From: Naganishia liquefaciens
Taxonomy: Eukaryota > Basidiomycota > Tremellomycetes > Filobasidiales > Filobasidiaceae
Direction of reading: 5' to 3'
Assembly (NCBI GenBank): GCA_013423385.1
Contig: BLZA01000002.1
Location: 248,001 to 312,000, forward strand
DNA length: 64,000 nt
Shown: in pieces, positions 22,284 through 32,083 of the stretch
Layout: each line of letters begins with the position of its first letter
Position numbering within the stretch: position 1 is the first letter of the stretch
The notes under the pieces: model-generated
What the model was told of the DNA's origin: nothing
The model's database searches: none
The model's input: only the letters and a program-made list of their open reading frames with translations
Made by a program: the position numbers and the translations under genes

Positions 22284-23143
22284 ATGTCTCAATCGCTGGC
22301 TCCCCCTTTCACGACCGAGACGGCTCACAAGCAAGTCCACTGTTCTCCTTTCGCATCTCTACAGGACGCTGACCGTTCTGTTCTGTTCTATACCTGGGCA
22401 GAAAAGTCAAGATCGCTCAGGATCTGTGGAGTAAGCCTCGAGTCACTCGCTCCCTGACGTGGCTCATTGGATTGGCAACCCAGACACGAAAGATGCTGCA
22501 CGGGTCGCTCAAGCATATACGCCTGATTCGACCTGGCGAAACCGAGATCAGTTCTTTCAAGGGACGGCAGCTATTGAAGCATTTTTGACAAAGAAATGGG
22601 AGACCGAGCACAACTATAGGCTGCGAAAAGAGCTATTCACGTTTCAGGACAACAAGATGTAAGTTGAATATTCAGGAGACCGGGAATCAGACATGACGAT
22701 ATCGATCTCGCCGAATAGAGCGGTGGAATTCTGGTATGAGAATACCTTGACGCCCGATGAATCCGGACAATGGTATAGGCAGGTCTTTGTCTGGGCGTAT
22801 GGCCTCGGCGCACATCCGCAACATAGCTGATGAACTGTCATAGAACCTACGGGATCGAGCACTGGACTTTCGATGCGAATGGCAAAATGAGCTCTCGACA
22901 GGTATGCATCAGAGTTCCACGCGAACTCTAAGAGGCTTCAACCTTGCATCGCTCATCACCCTTGCTTTCTGCTGCGCTTTCTGCCTCAGATGTCTGGCAA
23001 TACTGTCGCTATTGCGGCAGAGGACCGATGGATGAAGGATGTGAGCGCGATCAATGTATGTGGACATGCGCATTTCTGCTCGACCCTGCTTGACCCGCGG
23101 TCTTTGCCTGCAGGACTTTGCTATACCGCGAGGGCATATGTGA
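22284..23143 (+). CDS. DUF1348 / NTF2-like (SnoaL-fold) protein
   Basis: A small protein of about 149 residues with the NTF2-like cone fold; members of the DUF1348 family have no settled biochemical role. Conserved segments follow the family closely: ETAHKKVKIAQDLWN, RVAQAYTPDSTWRNRDQFFQ, IEAFLTKKWETEHNYRLRKE, AVEFWYEN, SGQWYRTYGIEHWTFDANG, MSSRQMSGNTVAI and PRGHM-stop. Six exons are needed. Two introns (22331-22401 and 22779-22843) have GC donors (GCAAGT and GCAGGT); the family motifs AHKKVK and QWYRTYG are continuous only if these are used. Oriented with pirin and the reductase upstream and with its own TATA box. Confidence 0.88.
22331..22401 (+). other. GC-AG intron 1 of the DUF1348 gene
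   Basis: Exon CTCACAA joins AAAAGTC to give AHKKVKI, as expected for the family. The donor is GCAAGT and the acceptor GGGCAG. No nearby GT donor gives the right frame. Confidence 0.75.
22779..22843 (+). other. GC-AG intron in the DUF1348 gene (second GC donor)
   Basis: Exon TGGTATAG joins AACCTACGGG to give WYRTYG. The donor is GCAGGT and the acceptor CATAG. The GT four bases downstream would shift the frame. Confidence 0.75.
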
Positions 23144-23400
23144 GTCATCGCAATGAAGTCAGACTGGTCCTCTTGTTGCTGATGATACACCATAGCTCGG
23201 GATGAGTGTACATCGCGTCCGTGCCAGACGCAGGATCTGCAAGGTCTATTGTGATAGTGTACATGTCGCGCCGTTATCGATACAAGCTTCGCAAACTCTC
23301 TAGCCCATCCAGCCATCTGCTTGCACGAAGGAACCCCTTTACACGCACGACGAACCATACGCACGATGGAGTCTCCCGCTTCTCAGCGGCCCACGAGAGC

Positions 23401-24045
23401 CTACTGCGCCGCCTGACTCTGCTCCGCCTGGCGCTCCGCTTGCATCTTCATCTGCATCACGCCTACACAGCTCTGCAAGTTGTCCTGTTTCCGCTCTATT
23501 GTCTCCTGCAATTTTTCCAAATTTTTCTGTACGTATGCGACCTTGTCGGCATAGTATTCGATCGCGTCTTTGCGCGACTGCAGTCCATACGAGAAAAAAG
23601 TCAGTGTCGGGGGAACATCGCCAATTCTTGCAGACTAGCCTTTTTGACGTAGTAGCCTGTTCCAATATCTATCACGACTTGCTCTGGGTCTGAAATCTTG
23701 CCCGGAACATATAGAGATGAAGTCAGTGGGACCAGTAGCGGGTTCCCTTTTGGTACGGGAGATGATCAGCACGGAATTTGGATGCCATGAAGCGGATGGT
23801 ACTTTACCTGACGTTGTTGGTTTCAGCTCTTCAATATCTGCCACGCATGACCGGTACTTTGCTTGCGCCTGTTTGAGTTGTCCAAATGAGTTTGTCAAAT
23901 GCTCTACTTCCTAGTAAAGGCATTCGTGATAAGAAAGGATGAAACGGACGGGGAGAGACGAGAGCCTCACTTCGTCTAGCTGCCGCTTGACTTCCTGAAG
24001 CTGCTGCAGGTTGAGGTCTGTCAGCTGAACTTGCTGTTCCGCCAT
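23401..24045 (-). CDS. GIM5: Prefoldin subunit 5 (alpha-type)
   Basis: Prefoldin is the hexameric cytosolic chaperone that hands unfolded actin and tubulin to the TRiC/CCT chaperonin. The exons read MAEQQVQLTDLNLQQLQEVK, EVEHLTNSFGQLKQAQAKY, LLVPLTSSLYVPGKISD, VVIDIGTGYYVKK, DAIEYYADKVAYVQKNLEKL and QDNLQSCVGVMQMKMQAERQ, ending QAEQSQAAQ-stop at 23401. Two coiled-coil helices enclosing the beta-hairpin with VPLTSSLYVPG and IDIGTGYYVKK are diagnostic of alpha-type prefoldins and of subunit 5. About four short introns. It is divergent from SKI8. Confidence 0.93.
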
Positions 24046-24347
24046 GGTGGTGTATGTTCTGGGCGCCGCCGAGTGTGAGGACTGATGGCAGGGGTCGCGT
24101 AAGAGCTTCTTGTGCCGACGGCGTGGACAGCAGGATAGCCATTAGCAGGATAGCGGGAGGAAGACCCGGGTGATCGGCATGGGACGCACCTCGATAGGGG
24201 TGATCGTCATGATTCTCCTCTCTCAAGACGGGTCGCTGCCCGTACTCATCGACCACATCAAGCTCAGAGCCCGGACGTGTCAAGCAACATGGTAGGCAGG
24301 TCGTGATTCCCGCAAAGCAAGCGGCAGAGCTGATCGTCCACCAGTCT
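24046..24347. promoter_or_regulatory. Divergent promoter (prefoldin 5 / SKI8)
   Basis: About 300 bp between two start codons on opposite strands. No TATA box is evident. Confidence 0.4.
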
Positions 24348-25753
24348 ATGCAATTCCTGCAAGCGCAGACCTCGGCCGGTGGGTATATCGCCTGCCGCCA
24401 AATGTGGATGAATCATCGCTGATCCCCTGTCGCAGGTCACAACGACTCGGTATGGAAACTGAATTGGACAGCGAAAAACGATATCATTTCCGCCTCGGCG
24501 GATGGAGGGATCCGGATCTGGTATGTCGTGGCCCAGCCTTGGTTGTAGACCTCTGCTTAAAGACGCGCATCCAGGGACCACGTCAACCCCCTGACGCCGA
24601 AACATCACATCAAGGCACACAAGCTCGGAGTCGTCTCTCTTGCCACTGATGCAGCCGGCACCAAGGCAATCAGCTCCTCAATAGAGGGTACCGTTTACTT
24701 GTCGGATTTGACTAGAGGGAAAGCTGTAGCGAAAAAGGCGACATACAAGGATCAGACGGAAGAGGGTGTCGGTAAGTATACCCCTATTCAGAGATATGAC
24801 ATGGCTGAAATTGGATCCCATGACTAGTCCTTCCCGCGTGGGCTGTCGCCATGCACCCAGATGGGCGATCGTGGGCATGCACCGGTCAATCCGCCAAAGT
24901 GGGATTCTACACCGACTTGGCAGACATTGCCGAGACGCTCGATGTCGATCTCGAGAACACGGGAGCCGAGCATCAGGATGACGAGGATCAAGATGACAAG
25001 ACGTCTCAGAGTTTGGGAAAGCTGGTCAAGGTGATAGAAACGGGACGAGGAAAATTTGGCATGGACCTCAAATACGTCAGTCGAATTGCCATCGCTCCGT
25101 TCATTTGCGAAATCCTCATCTGGCCCTTTCCACCTTTAGAGCCCGGACGGCAAGTCACTGGCACTGGCCGCCGAGACAGGTCATGTCACGATCATTGACG
25201 TGGAAACCCAAAGCGTGGTAACGACGCATGCCTCGCACGCCATGTGCGTTCGTACCCTCAGCTGGTCTCCCGACTCGCAGGTAGGTCCTCGAATGGGGGT
25301 TCACGTGCGCACGATCTGACCAGCCTTTGTGCCGTCGTAGTACTTGTTCTCCGGCTCGGATGATAGAAGGATAATTCTGCATGATATCAGGGCTGGAGCG
25401 GGAGGCGCAGCGGGAAGGGGAAGTCAGGCGGTTGCAGAGCTACAAGGCCATTCGAGTTGGGTGCTTTCAGTGGGTGCAAGTCCAGACAACAAGCTGCTAT
25501 GCTCAGGGTAAGCACGAGCGTTATTTCCGCCGCACGATATAACTAACATTCCGCATTTAGCGGCGCCGATTCCACCGTGCGGATCTGGGATGTCGGACAG
25601 CGAGCTTGCGTCAGCAATACGAATACAGGGTCGCAAGTCTGGGCGGTCGATTGGCAACCTCTTGCGGCGGATCAGGCAAGGGTCGGCAAGTCTTTCGTTA
25701 GCGGAGGAGACGACAACAAGGTTACATGGTACAAGGCGGCGGGAAGCGCATAG
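24348..25753 (+). CDS. SKI8: WD40 protein Ski8 (Rec14/WDR61-like)
   Basis: Ski8 is the beta-propeller subunit of the SKI complex, which feeds mRNA to the cytoplasmic exosome; in several fungi the same protein (Rec14) also supports meiotic double-strand break formation. The start exon is short (MQFLQAQTSAG, from 24348) and joins GHNDSVWKLNWTA. WD repeats follow: IISASADGGIRIWDH, HKLGVVSLATDAAGTKAISS, WAVAMHPDGRSWACTGQSAK, SPDGKSLALAAETGHVTIID, SWSPDSQYLFSGSDDRRIIL, HSSWVLSVGASPDNKLLCSG, STVRIWDVG, QVWAVDWQP and SFVSGGDDNKVTWYKAAGSA-stop. An acidic insert (EHQDDEDQDDK) lies between repeats. Domain order and length fit Ski8; the assignment over other propellers rests on overall resemblance. Confidence 0.8.
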
Positions 25754-25873
25754 ATGCGGGGATGTATTGCATAAGAAATGTTGTCGCTCTCAGAAGCCAT
25801 GCATGATGAACCCTATGATCATTTGCGCCAACTGCGTTGCGAGCTAATTAGCAGTGTTGTGATGGTCAATCAT

Positions 25874-27545
25874 TCAACTCACACCCATAGGAGGCGTGTC
25901 CTGAGACGGGGGCAGGTACCAGTTCAAGCAAAGCATCATGACAAAAGTCTTGACCAACAGGTACTTTGCTCCGGCTCGACTAGCCACGAATCCAAGTAAC
26001 GGAAAATTCTCGACCAAAAAGACCGCGTGCCATATAGCCCAGAAGCAGAGTTTGTTGGCAAGTTGAGCTTTCAGCGGTGCTTGGATGCGGCTGAGGCGGT
26101 GGCGTTCCATGTCGGCGTCCAGCCGGGTAGAGTCCTTCGAGCTGACGAGTCCGAGTATACCTGGTATCGAACGTATGTCAGCGTATCGGCACGAGATCAG
26201 TGTCGCCGTTTCCACTTGCAAGTCCCGATATGTGTCAGTCGCAGGCCCTCGGTGCCGCGCAACCTGCGAGCTTGATCAGCGCTGAGAATAGCTCGCAAAC
26301 TATGACCTACAGGAAAAATACTAGTCCAGCCATGTATGCGCCAATCTGTTGAGAAGAATGAATCAGACGACGACAACTACTTGCAAAAAACAAAAAAGCC
26401 TACTGTATAAACGATGGGAACACTAAAATCGTAGGAGAAGCTCTCGAGGGCATCGCATGTGCCGGGGAAAAGCCTGGCAAACTGTAACCGAGGAGTTTCT
26501 TTTTTAAGCAGAGAGAACAGGTCCACGCTGATCAACAACAGAGACTGACAACAGACACCGGACCCTCCAAGAGACTTCCTTGTGCGGGATATATACCTTG
26601 GTAAGAGATGATAGAGCGGTGACAATCGTTCTTTCGAGATCTTCTTGAAGACCTTTCCGATGACTTGGACAGAATCCTGGGGGCCAGAGTGGTCGCACTG
26701 TCGATCCAGATCAACGCCTCGTGGGCAACGGGTCTCTCAAAGCGACCGAATCGGGTGGTCGTGATGATTATAAGCCAGTAAGGCCACAAGTTGGTGACAT
26801 TTTGGGGAAGACTTGAACATTGGTCAAGGAGAAGGCCAGCTGTATAGAGAATGAAGATGCGGAGATGCTGTAATCGTATCGTGTCATTCCTTTGCGACGC
26901 CTCAGTCTTGGTAGCGTAGAAAAGATAGTAGAACGCGAAGAGCTCGGCGAGGTAGAGTCCCAATGTTCGGTATAAGTAACTAGTCGTTTGTCGGTAAGCT
27001 TGGTCATCAGCAAAGCGGTTCCGCCTGGCGCAACTTACTTGACAAAGAACAGGCCTGCAGAGAATTTTAGAAACCTGCTTCCACACACAACCGCTCCATG
27101 ATTCGGGATTCTGGGATCAATGGGTCCACTGAAAACGTCCGCCAAGGAAGGATTATGCTCTGCTATCTGCGCAAGCAGGTCAGAACGCGCCGTCCAACCA
27201 TGCCGAGTTCTTCCTCGGGCATCCAGTGGGGAAAGCTTGCATACCAAAAAGCCCACGGCGCCCATCAGCGATTCGGGCTGGTTGTTCCCAGGAAGTCAGC
27301 TCTGAACGCAGGTCGAGGAATTTGCGACTGACCCCCCTCTGATGTCCTCCCTGACCCTGATATCATTCGTGAACAGCATCCGTTTAGTATGGCGCGTGAA
27401 GAGACGGTATGCGACTGACCCCTAAAAGTTGATCCAATCCGTCGAAAAGAGCATAAAGCCCTCGAGTCAGCATAACGACTACCCATTCCACCGGATTAGG
27501 TTCTGGATCTCTTCTGCCTGGATGATCCCTGCGAGAGCGAGGCAT
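25874..27545 (-). CDS. Predicted multi-pass membrane protein, family not recognised
   Basis: Multi-exon gene starting near 27545 (MPRSRRDHPGRRDPEPNPVE). Exons in order encode EWVVVMLTRGLYALFDGLDQ, a segment with IAEHNPSLADVFSGPIDPRI, SRFLKFSAGLFFV, YLYRTLGLYLAELFAFYYLF, LRIFILYTAGLLLDQ, LWPYWLIIITTTRFGRFERP, VFKKISKERLSPLYHLLPR, SVDLFSLLKKETPRLQFARL, FSYDFSVPIVYTIGAYMAGL, RIQAPLKAQLANKLCFWAIW and HAVFLVENFPLLGFVASRAG, ending DTPPMGVS-stop. Five or six hydrophobic segments are visible. The 5' exons (27250-27480) and one intron after GAYMAGL are uncertain. Resemblance to peroxisomal Pex11- or HVA22-type proteins was considered but is too weak to claim. Confidence 0.5.
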
Positions 27546-28215
27546 CCTGAATGGCGTGCTTGGTATCGAAAAGCCAAATGCTTAATCTGCTACGCACTCC
27601 TCAGCCATCTTCTTAGTCAACGTGACGCGACGTGGCACTTTATATGATCCAAGAGACTAGAAAGGTAATCCCGACGCTAAACTTTCCCTTTGAGCTCTTC
27701 GACGAAAATGTTCAAGCCCGCCCGGACTTCGGAATCCAAAGGGCTTTAGTAGCTGCTTCGATCCGCTAAAGGCGCAGATGCGGTATATCTAACATGTTGA
27801 GCTTTGCGATTGATAGCTACGCCAAGATTCCGCCATGTTGTAAAGGAGCTGGAACTGCTACCTGGACATCGTACGAAGGATGCCTACAGGAGTTGTCGCA
27901 ACATGCCATATTGGATTGATTACTCGATCAATTGAGCCAGCTATCCCAGCCGCCATCGAGTCTCGATGCCACATTTTCGCGGCCACCCTTCACAGAACGA
28001 AGCTTTTCGCAGGATTGCACACGTGTCAGCGTGCTCGGCGTCGACCAGTTGAGAGAGCAAAGCTTGCATAGGTGGTGCGATGGCTGGTGTAACCGTGGCG
28101 AATCGGCCAAAGAGGTCGGTCGCGATCGCATTTGCAGTGAGACATGAGACCCACTCGTCCAAGCACGTCTTCGTTGTGAGTAACCTCGCACTCACGCTGG
28201 GCCCGGCAGCGCTCC
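27546..28215. promoter_or_regulatory. Divergent intergenic region
   Basis: About 670 bp between the membrane-protein gene (-) and the acidic unknown gene (+). A minus-strand open frame at 27941-28195 (from a non-ATG codon) is not supported as a gene. Confidence 0.35.
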
Positions 28216-29422
28216 ATGTCGCTCACCGTAGGCTCTCCCGTGGCGAGGATGATCCCCGAGGAGCCGGGCGAGGATCCCGGCGAGTGGCCCGAGTTGCAAT
28301 CCGCGCCAGTGAACAAGAACAAGGTCCGGTGGGGCCAAGGCGTGCAGAGTGAAGAAGAAGCGTATCTCGGCAAGCTAGGTGTGTCTGGAAGCGATAGAAG
28401 GTTGCTATGGCTCATTTCAAGCAGAAAGCAAGCTGGCGACAATCAAAAACAGGGGAGCCGTTACATCCCCCCCGCCGAGAAATCCTCCAAAAGAAGACAT
28501 CTTCGATACATCCTTTTCACTGGCATCATCTCCGTCTGTATCTGAATATGACGATCGTGAAAACTCGGAGGACGAAGTGCAGGAAGAGGAAGACTTGAAT
28601 GAAACAAACGTCGAGGCGATAGAAGCCGACAATCCCGGTCTGCCTTTACTCTGGGATCAGCCTCCAGTGGAATGCACGACACCCGAAGAGGTACAAGAGG
28701 TCAAGGAAATGCTAGATGTCGTACCGACGGATCGATCGCTTCCCGTCACACCCGAGCGCTCGCGCAGTCTCGTCATCCGTCACTCATCGGATCGCCCGGG
28801 ACTCGCCTCGAATGACAGTAAAGTCCGATTCTTTGGCCGAGTCCGCGTCACCTCGGGGCGAAGAGCCGTCTCTTCACAGTACCGCCAACGATCCCCGCGC
28901 GGGATGACGCCCCCGACCATGGCGCCCAAGTCGTATGAATCGTCATCGATTGCCTCATCCGTGACCATGTCGCTGCGCGGGACACCCACCACGTCATGGC
29001 TTTTCCCAACCATGACGCCAATAGGCACGCCATCGACCGAGGGACATGCGCCGGACTATTTCTCCTATACGTCACCGTCATCTTCGAGCCGGCGCAGCGG
29101 AACAATGACACCGCGCGATCCGGAAGTAGAGGAAGTTGCCGCGAGGGCAGCGCGTGCTAGGGCATTGACCTGGGCACCGAACAGGCGGACTTCGTCTTCC
29201 GATCCGCATCGGATGGCGCGCAGGACCGATTCGGACGGAAACATCATGCTGAAGACAGAGGATGGGGTTATATGGGGCAGTTGGCGGACGAGATTGACGA
29301 CGATGAAATGGTGGACTTGGAAAGCGAGGCGTGTGTGGTACGCCATTCAGAGATTCTGGTGTCACGCCGATGATGATGATGACGAAAATGACGAGGAGCG
29401 ACGACTGTTTGCACGCGAGTAA
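28216..29422 (+). CDS. Hypothetical acidic, disordered protein with Trp-rich C-terminus
   Basis: No family recognised. The first exon starts at 28216 (MSLTVGSPVARMIPEEPGED, VRWGQGVQSEEEAYLGKL). A 56-nt GT-AG intron (28377-28432) joins ESKLATIKNRGAV and the frame stays open to 29422. The middle is strongly acidic (ENSEDEVQEEEDLNE), followed by Ser/Thr/Pro-rich disorder with many SP/TP sites (LPVTPERSRSLVIRHSSD, SLRGTPTTSWLFPTMTPIGT). The C-terminal block at about 29265-29362 has seven Trp residues within about 31 positions, among basic residues (SWRTRLTTMKWWTWKARRVW), then an Asp/Glu run and ARE-stop. The Trp/Arg block could be an amphipathic membrane- or protein-binding helix. The stop lies 76 bp from the COQ8 stop. 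Confidence 0.6.
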
Positions 29423-29498
29423 ACGGACATGCGTTGTAAAAGGGCAATGTTGTATGTGTCATGATCCTAGCTGTATCCATACGCCCAAGATGTGGTTT

Positions 29499-31848
29499 CT
29501 AAATATCGGATGTCACCTTGTAATCGCCCACGACATCCTCCCACAGCTCTCGGCAATTGACTCTGCTGCCCAGCTTGGCGCATAGCAAGAAACTACCGCT
29601 CAACTTTCTATTCAGGCTGTACGTCTCATTCGGTGGTGGCGTCAGACGGTACTTGAGCATGGTCGGAATGAGCTTTTTGACTTCATCGGTGACGGATTGG
29701 CGTCCAAAGTCGTACGTCTTTTCTGTAAAAGGAATGGCGAGGAGTTCCATGGAGCGAAGATGCGCCTCGAGCATGGCCTGTGCGGTGTCAGTAAAAGGTC
29801 CGGACAGAAGCCGGGCGTCGCACTCACCTCATTCTCCTCGCCCGTCAGGTATCCGACCTTGAGCGAATACTCTTGCATGGCCCCGCGATCATTGTCAATG
29901 ACCGACTTGAGCAGCCGATACCACTTGTCCATGAATTCAACAGAGTACTCTCTCGTCGCGCCAAAGTCGATCAATTGCAGCTACGACGTGAGATCGTGAG
30001 TTCAAGTCAAGCGGCTGGATTCGGCGGACCGACCTTGTGCCTCTTTTCGTCCCACAAGAAATTGGCCCAGTTGGGGTCCGTCTGCATTAGCCGGTACCTG
30101 AACAATTCCAGCAGGCACAGCCGCAGCGCCGCCGTTCCGATCTGCGCCGGGCGTAAGCTCGGGCTTCGACAGACAGCACTCCTCGGCTCACCTTGTCGCG
30201 CAGTTCCTGGCTAAAGCCCTTGATCTCGGACAGTGGTCTCCCCGACATCAACTCGGTCGTCAACACTCTCCGCGTTGACAATTCGTCAATGACCCTCGGC
30301 ACCTCGTAGAACGGCTCATCCCTCAGATTGTCCCGCATCCGACGTCCATTCTCGGCTTCTTTTTCATAGTTGCATTCGTCGGCTAATTCCCCGCGGAACA
30401 CCTTGACGGTATTATTCAGGAATAATCCGCGCGGGAGGACGGCCGAGCCACGCAAGAGGAGCGAAAGGTTGTTTAGGTCGGACGCGATCGAGGCTTCGAC
30501 GCCCGGAAATTGAACTTTGACGGCGACGGGCGTGCCATCCGTGAGCGTCGCGGAGTGGACTTGGCCGATGGATGCCGAAGCCATCGGAACGCGAGGGTAA
30601 TCGGCAAAAGCGGATTCCCAGTCGTCGCCTAGTTCCGCGCGGAGGACTTGCTGTCGGGTGCTGGTTAGCAGAGAGGAGGAGTGACCGGAATCGCAGGCGT
30701 ACCTCGAGCTGCCACTCGGGCATGTAGTCCGCGTTCGCTTGGACCTGCTGCAGTACCCTCTCGATCTGTTCCGGTAATACGTTGGTGTCTGCGCCGGCGT
30801 CAGCACAGTCCCCCGAGCTTTACGAAAGACGCACCCTGAATACTCATGAATTGACCCAACTTGAGAGCCGCGCCGCGCATTTTGCTCAACTTGTCGACGA
30901 GCCTCCGTACATTCGCTTCACTCATAAAGACGCTACCCTGGCTCGCCTGGCCCGTCGATCGACGCAGGACTTCACCAGCAGCACCCATGGACATGCCCGC
31001 GACGAGAGCTGGAGGATGTCAGCGTGCGTAGGAGCCAAGAAACAGAGACTTACATCCATAGTGGAAGAGTCGGCCGATTCGCGAGCTTGGGACTTTACTG
31101 GGTCGGAGGACGACTTGTGGCTACGACGAATGAGAGCGGGCGGAAGGAGTCGTAGGGTGTGGGGACGTACCGGACGTTGTTCCACCTCGTCCCATTTGAC
31201 GGATGGCTGGGGAATCTGCGTTGGTGTCGCATCGTTGTGCGCATTCTGTCCATCTGTCTTGATTGGCTCTGTCTCGACTGCCTCTGTGTGTAAATCTTGT
31301 CTTGCGGCCGTCAGGTCTGGTTCTGTCGTAACCGCTTCCCCTTGAATCCCTCTGGTATTGACGGGTTCTGAAGTGCTCAGAGCCGTCTCGGCATCTACCT
31401 TGGCTCCTTCTGCTTCGACTGGTTCTTTCCTGATATCCTCCGTCTGGGGCTTCTCGACCTCCGGCTGCGTAACAGCCTCACTCTCCACTCGTGCCTCTGA
31501 TACTGTCTTTTCCCGCGGCTTTACATCCTCGCTTCGGCCTTGCGGAATACATTCTGACGCTGCTGTAGGTTTTGCTGATTCAAGCGCTGATTCCGGCAAA
31601 GGCGCAATCTCCAAGCCTGAATCATCACCGCCGTCGACTGTGAGATTCGCCTCGAGGTGCGAATCCTGCACCGAAACGGGCGAGCGCACCGTCCCTTGAT
31701 CTCTGACCGTCTGCCTCTCGACCCAAAACCCGGGAATCCCGCCTCGCGGCGCTGCTACACGTTCCGACAGATGCGTGCCCGGTGCACGAGCATGCTCGAG
31801 CTGGATCCGGACGGCGCGTTGGCCGACGCGGAGGAGTGCGCGGAGCAT
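29499..31848 (-). CDS. COQ8: Coenzyme Q biosynthesis atypical kinase/ATPase COQ8 (ADCK3/4)
   Basis: COQ8 is a mitochondrial matrix-side UbiB-family ATPase required for assembly of the coenzyme Q biosynthetic complex. It starts [20 protein letters not shown], a typical mitochondrial presequence. A disordered linker of about 200 residues rich in Glu/Pro/Val/Thr follows. The conserved core then reads [20 protein letters not shown], the KxGQ motif ([15 protein letters not shown]), [16 protein letters not shown] (Ala-rich loop), VAVKVQFPG (ATP Lys), [36 protein letters not shown] (catalytic loop) and [10 protein letters not shown] (DFG), ending DYKVTSDI-stop. An intron with GTACGT donor and GTAG acceptor (about 31119-31167) is required to reach the [10 protein letters not shown] frame. 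All key motifs are intact. It is followed upstream on the same strand by NDUFA12. Confidence 0.95.
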
Positions 31849-32083
31849 GTGGAGCGGCGCCCTGGCGTGTCGGGATGAGAGCGAGATGAGACGGTGCAGG
31901 AAAGGGTGGTGGGTTGAATTCAAGTTGAATGGATGGATGCATGATCGAACGAAGTACCGAGCGATCGGTCTCACACATTATTTTAGCGCGCGACTGGGTA
32001 GCCACCGCCCCGCCATTCAGCAGCCATCATCATGGATTATCTCATCTCAGCCTACAGATACACGGATCCAACGTTCCCTGTTC

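Noticed and set aside
25874-27545. Assigning the membrane gene to the PEX11 or HVA22/Yop1 family
   Set aside because: Only loose hydrophobic similarity by eye; the signature motifs of these families were not found.
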